A program made the translations under genes and the position numbers. From assembly GCA_017694735.1 (NCBI GenBank), contig JADIMN010000029.1, positions 1-8,746 of the forward strand: a stretch of 8,746 nt of DNA, written 5' to 3'. The stretch comes from Candidatus Alectryobacillus merdavium. GTDB lineage: Bacteria; Bacillota_I; Bacilli_A; RFN20; CAG-826. The notes under the pieces are model-generated. The model ran no database searches, was not told the DNA's origin, and saw only the letters and a list, made by a program, of their open reading frames with translations. Below, piece by piece: positions 1 through 4,972 of the stretch (positions are counted from its first letter, which is position 1; the number at the start of each line of letters is the position of its first letter).

Positions 1-41
1 ACGCCGTATCGTCGGCAGCGTCAGATGAGTATAAGAGACAG
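1..41 (+). other. Illumina Nextera adapter remnant (artefact)
   Basis: Bases 9-41 match the 33-nt Nextera read-1 transposase adapter. The 14-nt primer part TCGTCGGCAGCGTC is at 9-22 and the 19-bp mosaic end is at 23-41, with one mismatch at base 28 (A where the adapter has T). Bases 1-8 lie where an 8-nt i5 index would be. The adapter joins directly to rpsU coding sequence at base 42 and its GC content is far above that of the flank. This is library-preparation sequence left on a contig end and is not part of the genome. Confidence 0.96.
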
Positions 42-141
42 TTCTAGATTCTTGCAAAATTCCAGCTTTATTTACTTGTCTTTTGAATCTTCTTAAAGCT
101 TCATCTAAATTTTCGTTTTCACGAACGATAACTTTTGGCAC
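42..141 (-). CDS. rpsU: 30S ribosomal protein S21, N-terminal part (truncated by adapter)
   Basis: This is the first 33 codons of the small ribosomal subunit protein bS21, which acts in the 30S subunit during translation initiation. The visible peptide begins MPKVIVRENE, continues with NLDEALRRFKRQVNKAG and reaches LQESR, a good match to the S21 N-terminus (usual full length about 57-70 residues). The start is GTG at 141-139, supported by a near-ideal Shine-Dalgarno AAGGTGGTGA four bases upstream (146-155). The gene lies 43 bp downstream of deoC on the same strand, so it is probably co-transcribed with it. The reading frame is open at base 42, where Nextera adapter sequence replaces the genome. 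The break is therefore technical and the rest of the gene should exist in the organism. Confidence 0.93.
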
Positions 142-184
142 GTTTTCACCACCTTCCAATCAAAAATTTTACACTAAATGAAAT

Positions 185-826
185 TTATTTTTCAAGTAAT
201 TTAACACCTGATGAAGTTCCGATTCTTGAAGCTCCAGCATCTATCATTTTTTGCATATCTTCAAAAGTTTTTACACCACCACTTGCTTTAACTCCGCATT
301 TGTCGCCAACAGTCTTACGCATTAATGCAACAGCCTCGACAGTAGCGCCACCTTTTGAAAAGCCAGTTGATGTTTTTACAAAATCAGCTTTTGCTTCCAA
401 GGATAATTCACATGCTTTAACAATTTCTTCATCAGTTAATAGACAAGTTTCTAAGATTACTTTTAATATTTTATTCTTACAAACTTTTTTAATTTTTGAG
501 ATTTCGTTTTTTACATAATCATACTTTTTATCTTTTAATGCTGATACATTAATTACCATATCAATTTCATCAGCACCATCTTTTAAAGCTTGTTTTGTTT
601 CATATACTTTTGTTTTAGTAGTATTTGCACCTAATGGAAAACCAATTACAGTACAAACTTTAACTTCACTATCAAGTAATACATCATGAGCATATTTTAC
701 AAAACAAGGATTAATGCATACAGACATAAAATCAAATTTGATTGCTTCTTCACATAATGTTTTAATATCATTTATAGAAGCGTCTTGTTTTAAATTTGTA
801 TGATCAATAAACTTTGAATAATTCAT
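185..826 (-). CDS. deoC: Deoxyribose-phosphate aldolase
   Basis: Class I aldolase that reversibly cleaves 2-deoxy-D-ribose 5-phosphate to glyceraldehyde 3-phosphate and acetaldehyde in cytoplasmic deoxynucleoside breakdown. The protein is 213 residues, typical for the short bacterial form, and folds as a TIM barrel. Visible active-site motifs are DEIDMVIN with the catalytic Asp near residue 89, the Schiff-base Lys at 151 in FVKTSTGF, and the second Lys at 180 in GVKASGGV. The phosphate-binding end GASRIGTSSG is at 198-207. I chose ATG at 826-824 over the in-frame GTG at 838 because GGAGAG (831-836) sits at ideal Shine-Dalgarno spacing from the ATG, and the GTG would lie inside it. The gene starts 14 bp after rpmF ends. 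A catabolic gene between two ribosomal protein genes is noteworthy, but the open frame and intact catalytic residues argue that it is functional. Confidence 0.95.
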   Translation of the reverse strand: MNYSKFIDHTNLKQDASINDIKTLCEEAIKFDFMSVCINPCFVKYAHDVLLDSEVKVCTVIGFPLGANTTKTKVYETKQALKDGADEIDMVINVSALKDKKYDYVKNEISKIKKVCKNKILKVILETCLLTDEEIVKACELSLEAKADFVKTSTGFSKGGATVEAVALMRKTVGDKCGVKASGGVKTFEDMQKMIDAGASRIGTSSGVKLLEK

Positions 827-830
827 ACTA

Positions 831-836
831 CTCTCC
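831..836 (-). promoter_or_regulatory. deoC ribosome binding site
   Basis: GGAGAG on the minus strand, four bases before ATG 826. It fixes the deoC start and excludes the longer GTG-initiated reading that begins at 838. Confidence 0.8.
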
Positions 837-840
837 ACTT

Positions 841-1029
841 TTATTTACTTTTTTTCTTAATATTAAGAACTTGTTTACCGTTATAGTAACCACATTCAGG
901 ACAAACAGTATGTGGTTGAATTGAAGCTCCACAATGTGAACATTTAACTAATGTAGTACTTTCTAATTTAAAATGTGTTCTTCTTAATCTTTTTCTTGTT
1001 TTAGAAGTTCTTCTTGCAGGAACTGCCAT
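841..1029 (-). CDS. rpmF: 50S ribosomal protein L32, zinc-binding form
   Basis: Small protein bL32 of the large ribosomal subunit, 62 residues. It begins MAVPARRTSKTRKRLRRTHF, the classic L32 opening, and carries a zinc ribbon with Cys30-x2-Cys33 and Cys43-x2-Cys46, followed by a Lys-rich tail. This is the four-cysteine (zinc-dependent, C+) version; zinc-independent paralogues lack these cysteines. ATG at 1029-1027 was chosen over the in-frame GTG at 1038 because AGGGGTG (1036-1042) is its Shine-Dalgarno and overlaps that GTG. A -10 element and A-tracts lie upstream, so rpmF probably heads its own transcript with deoC and rpsU. In many Firmicutes rpmF follows a YceD-family (DUF177) gene, and no such gene is present here. 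Confidence 0.95.
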   Translation of the reverse strand: MAVPARRTSKTRKRLRRTHFKLESTTLVKCSHCGASIQPHTVCPECGYYNGKQVLNIKKKSK

Positions 1030-1035
1030 ATTTAT

Positions 1036-1042
1036 CACCCCT
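1036..1042 (-). promoter_or_regulatory. rpmF ribosome binding site
   Basis: AGGGGTG on the minus strand, six bases before ATG 1029. It decides the rpmF start and excludes the upstream GTG at 1038. Confidence 0.75.
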
Positions 1043-1057
1043 TTCGTTTACCTAAAT

Positions 1058-1063
1058 ATTATA
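1058..1063 (-). promoter_or_regulatory. Predicted rpmF promoter, -10 element
   Basis: TATAAT, a perfect sigma-A -10 hexamer read on the minus strand, predicts a transcript start near 1051 and a leader of about 22 nt before the rpmF ATG. No good -35 is found at 16-18 bp spacing (the hexamers there match TTGACA at only about two positions). Phased A-tracts immediately upstream may compensate. In AT-rich DNA a lone TATAAT can occur by chance; its position between a finished ORF and a ribosomal protein gene raises confidence. Confidence 0.55.
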
Positions 1064-1087
1064 ATACAATTTTTAATAAAGTTGATA

Positions 1088-1114
1088 TTTTTTTACATTT
1101 TTTTAATATTTTTT
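1088..1114 (-). promoter_or_regulatory. Three phased A-tracts upstream of rpmF (possible UP element or curved DNA)
   Basis: Read on the minus strand there are three runs of A: six at 1109-1114, seven at 1098-1104 and seven at 1088-1094. Their centres are about 10-10.5 bp apart, one helical turn. They lie at about -37 to -63 relative to the predicted start near 1051, where RNA polymerase alpha C-terminal domains bind UP elements. The function is inferred from position and phasing only. Confidence 0.45.
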
Positions 1115-1136
1115 CAAAATTGCGATTGAAACGGAC

Positions 1137-2423
1137 TTACACGATTTTGACATTGTCAAAAGAAACTTTAAAATTATATGTTTCGTTAATTTTATAATTT
1201 CCTTTTTCCCCTTTTATATTTAATTCTAAGTAATTAGAGGAATGTCCTTTATATAATGAATTTTTTTCATCAAATTGTTCAATTAAAAAGGAACAATCTT
1301 TATTCAAAAATTTATTTAAATATGCTTCTTCAAGAATTTTTGACAAGTTCATTAATCTAGCGACTCTTTCTTTTTTAACTTGAGGACTTACTTTATTTGT
1401 AAGTTTTGAAGCTACCGTTCCTTTTCGATCAGAATAAGGAAAAACATGTACTTTGCTAAATCTACATTTGTTGACAAAGTTATAAGTTTCCATAAAATTT
1501 TCTTCTGTTTCTCCAGGAAATCCAACTATTACATCAGTTGTCATATTTATATCTGGAACAGATTCATATATTTTCGATATTTTTTCATAAAACGAACATG
1601 AATCATATCTTCTATTCATCTTTTTTAATACAAAATCACTTCCACTTTGAAGAGATAAATGGAGATGTTTCGCTACTCTATCATCTTTTAATAAATGTAA
1701 AAATTTATCATCTATCATACTTTCTTCAATTGATGATATTCTAATACGATATAAATTTGGAAATTTGTTTAAAATTTCCTCTAGCAAATCAGAAAAAGTA
1801 TAATTTGAATATAAATCAAGACCATAACTTGAAACATCAATTCCAGTTAAAACTATTTCTTTGAAATTATTGTTTAATAAGTTTTCAATCTCGCAAAAAA
1901 TATTTTCTTTATTTCTTGATCTACTTCTCAATCTTATATATGGAATTAAACAGTAAGAACAATACTTGTCACATCCATCTTGTATTTTTACATAAGCACG
2001 AGTATGACTAAAATTTTTTAAAAAAGCGATTTCATCATATTTTATCTTTTTAAGAGTTTTTTCGACTCTAATTATTTTTCTTTTTTCTATTAAAAATTCT
2101 TTATATAAATCGTATATTTTAGATTTATACGAATTGCCAATTATTATATCGCAATTTATAGAGCTATATTGAGCATCATCAATACCTTGAACATAGCACC
2201 CTACAACTATTAAAACTGCTTTTGGGAATAATTTTCTATAATAATTTATAAATTTTCTAGATTTTCTATCAGAAATAGAGGTTACACTACAAGTATTAAT
2301 AACACAAACATCAGGATCTTTTTCATCAAAAATAAAACCATTTTTGGAAAATATTTCAAAAATGGAATTGTTTTCATATAAATTAACCTTACATCCAAGA
2401 GATTTTAAAAATATCTTATTCAT
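1137..2423 (-). CDS. mtaB: tRNA t6A37 methylthiotransferase MtaB
   Basis: Radical-SAM methylthiotransferase that converts N6-threonylcarbamoyladenosine at tRNA position 37 to its 2-methylthio form. The protein is 428 residues. The N-terminal UPF0004 domain carries Cys11 (SLGCKVN), Cys45 (NTCSV) and Cys76 (VGCY) for one Fe-S cluster. The radical-SAM cluster is Cys151-x3-Cys155-x2-Cys158 (GCDKYCSYC). HLSLQSGSD is near 254-262 and a TRAM-like C-terminus spans about 370-428. The RSR after the SAM cysteines and the SLGCKVN opening favour MtaB over MiaB or RimO. One oddity is that the usual RG in the IPxxRG loop is RL (165). ATG 2423 was chosen over TTG 2429. Its start overlaps the stop of the preceding gene by 8 nt with only a weak AAGAAA upstream, which suggests translational coupling. 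MtaB follows the dnaK operon in B. subtilis as well. Confidence 0.93.
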   Translation of the reverse strand: MNKIFLKSLGCKVNLYENNSIFEIFSKNGFIFDEKDPDVCVINTCSVTSISDRKSRKFINYYRKLFPKAVLIVVGCYVQGIDDAQYSSINCDIIIGNSYKSKIYDLYKEFLIEKRKIIRVEKTLKKIKYDEIAFLKNFSHTRAYVKIQDGCDKYCSYCLIPYIRLRSRSRNKENIFCEIENLLNNNFKEIVLTGIDVSSYGLDLYSNYTFSDLLEEILNKFPNLYRIRISSIEESMIDDKFLHLLKDDRVAKHLHLSLQSGSDFVLKKMNRRYDSCSFYEKISKIYESVPDINMTTDVIVGFPGETEENFMETYNFVNKCRFSKVHVFPYSDRKGTVASKLTNKVSPQVKKERVARLMNLSKILEEAYLNKFLNKDCSFLIEQFDEKNSLYKGHSSNYLELNIKGEKGNYKINETYNFKVSFDNVKIV

Positions 2424-3192
2424 TAACAAATTTCTTATTTAATGTCTCAAACATCTTTTGAGAAATTAGCCCTTGTGTATACATATTTTCAATAAACAAT
2501 GATTTATTATTGCTAAAGTAAGCGTCGGTTACATTTATAATTCTATCAAGAATTCTCGAAGTATTTATTTTTTCCATCCACTTATCGAACAAATGGATTT
2601 CATAATCAAGTCTTCCTTGGTCGTTTATTATATAAACAGTTGCTAGATCAAAATCATAGAAAACTGCGTTATTATCGTATTTTTTAACTAATACAAGTTT
2701 GGTAAAATTCGAATCAAACAAACTAAGTCCATAAGTATCAAATGGATCAATCAAATTATTGGTATAATTTGAAAATAATTCGTTATATGGAACTTCTAAA
2801 AGTTTTGTAGGTTCTTTATAATAAATCTCATTTATAACGTGAGAAAAAATAGGAATATATACCTTTATATCATTAGATACGAAGAATCTTAAATCAATGA
2901 TCCTGCTTTGATAATACTTTATAAACTCCTCAGGAGTTAATTTATTATTCAAAAAAATACTTGAGAATAAATCTTTACATATATCATCTAATTTTTTCTT
3001 ATTCAAAATAGAGTAAATAATTGAATTTGCACAAATCATTTCAAATGAGTTGTATATATCAATAAAAGATGTGTATTGAGGAAAAGACTTTAGTAAATAA
3101 CGATGTCTTTTATAAAAAGAGTACTCTCTATTCTTTTTATAGTTATATACTTTCTTTTGTTTTTTTATTAATAAATTTTTAATTGATTCCAT
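2416..3192 (-). CDS. Unrecognised 258-residue protein upstream of mtaB
   Basis: I do not recognise this family. The protein is 258 residues, rich in Lys, Tyr, Ile and Asn, with no signal peptide and no clear membrane segment, so it is probably cytoplasmic. The N-terminus (1-35) is strongly basic (IKKQKKVYNYKKNREY, then YKRHRYLLK). Residues 36-125 look mainly helical. Residues 163-204 alternate hydrophobic and polar residues as in beta strands (TKLVLVKKY, NNAVFYDFDLATVYII, DYEIHLFDKW). Only two cysteines are present (54, 72), not paired as a metal site. ATG 3192 has AGGA seven bases upstream. The gene ends inside the mtaB start (8-nt overlap), so the two are likely co-translated. It sits where relatives carry prmA and rsmE and is close in length to RsmE, but I see no SPOUT or AdoMet-binding motif. 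Coding status is supported by length, ribosome site and operon fit. Confidence 0.8.
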   Translation of the reverse strand: MESIKNLLIKKQKKVYNYKKNREYSFYKRHRYLLKSFPQYTSFIDIYNSFEMICANSIIYSILNKKKLDDICKDLFSSIFLNNKLTPEEFIKYYQSRIIDLRFFVSNDIKVYIPIFSHVINEIYYKEPTKLLEVPYNELFSNYTNNLIDPFDTYGLSLFDSNFTKLVLVKKYDNNAVFYDFDLATVYIINDQGRLDYEIHLFDKWMEKINTSRILDRIINVTDAYFSNNKSLFIENMYTQGLISQKMFETLNKKFVNE

Positions 3193-3264
3193 AAATATTT
3201 CCTAAAAAACTACTAATTACTATTAAAATTACTAAATTTTAACTAGTTATGTACTATTATTATG
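3193..3264 (-). other. 72-bp intergenic gap with a short AT-only inverted repeat
   Basis: This gap lies between the zinc-ribbon membrane protein gene and the 258-residue gene. It holds the Shine-Dalgarno of the latter and an 8-bp all-A/T inverted repeat (TTAAAATT, four-base loop, AATTTTAA). The stem is too weak to call a terminator, and I see no convincing promoter, so read-through from the dnaK operon is plausible. Confidence 0.4.
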
Positions 3265-3723
3265 CTATTTTAAGACTTGTCCATCTTTATCAAGAACATT
3301 CTTTTTTAAAAACACTGTTATAGCTACAATTAAGTAAATAGCAAACAACACCGCTGCTGCTATAACCCAATAAAGATAATACATAGAAGAAAATTCTTCT
3401 ATATTTAGCAAACTTAACAAATATCCACCAGCACCAATAAAGAATGCGTTAGATAAAAATAGAAACGTTGCTTTTACATACATTTTAAGATACAAAAGAT
3501 GAGCTGCAAATATACCTAAAAAGCCGAGAAGAAAAGAATAAACCAACAATTTTTTAGGTTTATAATCAATAAAATCTTTCTTAATATTCTCGGCTTCTAT
3601 AATTTGAGTTACATCTTGTGTTTCGTCACTTTGCCCTTCTAATGGTCTTACTGTTCCACAATATGGGCAAATATCTTTATCAAATTTTGTTAAAGCTTGA
3701 TGACATTTTTTACATTTATACAT
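3265..3723 (-). CDS. Zinc-ribbon membrane protein, TM2-like
   Basis: 152-residue protein of unknown function. The N-terminus is a zinc ribbon with Cys4-x2-Cys7 and Cys19-x2-Cys22 (YKCKKC and CPYCG). An acidic linker follows (about 28-50), then Lys-rich YKPKK at 54-58 and three predicted membrane helices at about 59-79, 84-106 and 116-138. The first two helices, with GFLGIFAAHLLYL at the first turn, resemble the TM2 domain pattern, although the usual YLG is YLK, so the family assignment is tentative. There is no signal peptide, so the ribbon is probably cytoplasmic. ATG 3723 is preceded by GGGA. The gene lies 44 bp downstream of dnaJ on the same strand and is likely in the heat-shock transcript. 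It occupies the position of prmA in B. subtilis. A membrane-linked role next to DnaJ is inference only. Confidence 0.82.
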   Translation of the reverse strand: MYKCKKCHQALTKFDKDICPYCGTVRPLEGQSDETQDVTQIIEAENIKKDFIDYKPKKLLVYSFLLGFLGIFAAHLLYLKMYVKATFLFLSNAFFIGAGGYLLSLLNIEEFSSMYYLYWVIAAAVLFAIYLIVAITVFLKKNVLDKDGQVLK

Positions 3724-3767
3724 AATCCCAACTTTTAATATTTTAATATGTATTCGTTAAAATTACA

Positions 3768-4907
3768 TTATTTTTTAAAAGAATTAATAAATCTCTTAAA
3801 AACATTATCGGTTTCTTCTTTTCTAAATGCTTCTAATAATTCTTTTTGTTTTTTATTTAACATTGTAGGTGTTTTTATATTAACATGAACAAATTGATCA
3901 CCAGGAACACCACTTCTTAAATCTTTAACACCTTCACCTTTTAGTCTTAAAACATTATCATTTTGAATTCCTGCAGGTATTTTAAGACTAACGCTTTCCT
4001 TATAAACCGTTGGTATATCAATAGTTGTTCCTAATGCAGCATCAACAATATCAAGAGGTATTTCAATATGAATATCATTTCCATCTCTCTTAAATACATT
4101 ATGTTCTTGAACGATTACTTCTACATACAAGTCACCATTAGGTCCACCATTTATACCTCTGTCACCTTTTTCTTTTACTTTAATTTGTTGACCATTATTA
4201 ATTCCAGCAGGTATTTTCACTAGTAAATCTTCTTTTACTTTTACATAGCCATTTCCATTACAATCAGGACATTTATTCCTAATCATCTTACCGGTTCCGT
4301 TACAATATGGACAAGCTTGTTCAGATTCCATTATTCCAAACAAAGTTCTTACTTGTTTTTTTATACGTCCACTTCCATTACAATGTGGACAAGTTACAAA
4401 ATCATTGCCATTTTTAGCGCCTGTTCCATTACACGAATGACATGATTTATAGTATTGAAAGCCTGGAATTGTAACGCTTCTTCCTAAAATAGCATCCATA
4501 AAAGAAATTTTAATTCTTAGCGAAACATCATTTCCTTTAATTGGGCCTTCAGGATTACGTCTTCTTCTTCCACCACCCATAAATTGAGAAAAAATGTCGC
4601 CTAAGTCACCATCAAAATCAAATCCAAAACCAGAAGAATTTCCAAATGGGTTGCCATTATTTGGACCAAATCCACCTTGTTCGAAAGCAGCATGTCCAAA
4701 TTGATCATATGTTTTACGCTTTTGGTCATCTTTTAAAACATCATATGCTTCTTGAATTTCCATGAATTTTTTCTCAGCATCTGGTGATTTGTTATTATCA
4801 GGGTGATATTCTTTTGCAAGTTTACGATAAGCACTCTTAATTTCTTCTTTTGTAGCAGTTTTAGAAACTCCAAGCACTTCATAATAATCCCTTTTATTTT
4901 CTGCCAT
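3768..4907 (-). CDS. dnaJ: Molecular chaperone DnaJ (Hsp40)
   Basis: Cytoplasmic J-domain co-chaperone that delivers unfolded substrate to DnaK and stimulates its ATP hydrolysis. The protein is 379 residues with the full class I layout. The J-domain is at about 6-71, with the essential HPD at 35-37. A Gly/Phe region spans about 73-118. The zinc-binding domain has four CxxCxGxG-type repeats (Cys156/159, 173/176, 199/202, 213/216). The C-terminal substrate-binding domains run from about 220 to 350. All eight zinc cysteines are present. ATG 4907 has AGGAGG (4915-4920) seven bases upstream. The 65-bp gap to dnaK contains a strong hairpin and a second helix that would cover part of this ribosome site, so DnaJ output may be set separately from DnaK. 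Confidence 0.98.
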   Translation of the reverse strand: MAENKRDYYEVLGVSKTATKEEIKSAYRKLAKEYHPDNNKSPDAEKKFMEIQEAYDVLKDDQKRKTYDQFGHAAFEQGGFGPNNGNPFGNSSGFGFDFDGDLGDIFSQFMGGGRRRRNPEGPIKGNDVSLRIKISFMDAILGRSVTIPGFQYYKSCHSCNGTGAKNGNDFVTCPHCNGSGRIKKQVRTLFGIMESEQACPYCNGTGKMIRNKCPDCNGNGYVKVKEDLLVKIPAGINNGQQIKVKEKGDRGINGGPNGDLYVEVIVQEHNVFKRDGNDIHIEIPLDIVDAALGTTIDIPTVYKESVSLKIPAGIQNDNVLRLKGEGVKDLRSGVPGDQFVHVNIKTPTMLNKKQKELLEAFRKEETDNVFKRFINSFKK

Positions 4908-4914
4908 ACTACTT

Positions 4915-4920
4915 CCTCCT
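4915..4920 (-). promoter_or_regulatory. dnaJ ribosome binding site, partly coverable by RNA structure
   Basis: AGGAGG on the minus strand, seven bases before the dnaJ ATG. Its first three bases extend an AATTAAGG copy (4918-4925) that can pair with CCTTAATT at 4928-4935, so it may be partly hidden in one RNA conformation. Confidence 0.75.
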
Positions 4921-4925
4921 TAATT

Positions 4926-4963
4926 AAAATTAAGGACCAAATATAATATTGGCCCTTAATTTT
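4926..4963 (-). promoter_or_regulatory. dnaK-dnaJ intergenic hairpin (attenuator, processing site or leaky terminator)
   Basis: In the minus-strand RNA, bases 4963-4949 pair with 4940-4926 to give a 15-bp stem with one G-U pair and an 8-nt loop (4941-4948). The core is AAGGGCCAA against TTGGTCCTT. The 3' flank UUUUAAUUAAGG is only moderately U-rich, so full termination is unlikely. The hairpin lies 10 bp after the dnaK stop and just before the dnaJ ribosome site. In known heat-shock operons such elements lower downstream expression or protect the upstream mRNA; the role here is inferred. Read on the plus strand the U-tail would be better, but no plus-strand gene is present. Confidence 0.7.
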
Positions 4964-4972
4964 TTATATTAA

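Noticed and set aside
135..518. Plus-strand open frame antisense to deoC and the rpsU start
   Set aside because: It lies opposite clearly conserved minus-strand genes, resembles no known protein, and has no convincing ribosome site. It is a codon-bias shadow.
827..838. Longer N-termini for deoC, rpmF, mtaB and grpE
   Set aside because: In each case the extension begins at a GTG, TTG or other codon inside or upstream of the ribosome site of a better-placed ATG, and the added residues are not part of the conserved family N-terminus.
1112..1131. Inverted repeat TTTCAA/TTGAAA after mtaB as an intrinsic terminator
   Set aside because: The stem is only 6 bp, with an 8-nt loop and an A-rich flank instead of a U-run on the transcribed minus strand, so it does not fit a terminator for mtaB.
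2416..3192. Degenerate or divergent RsmE, suggested by position and length
   Set aside because: No SPOUT-type GPEGG motif or other RsmE signature is visible, and the frame is intact. Position alone is not enough.
3724..3767. Promoter upstream of the zinc-ribbon membrane protein
   Set aside because: TATTAAAA-like repeats are present, but no -35/-10 pair fits at proper spacing. AT-rich composition explains them, and read-through from dnaJ is simpler.
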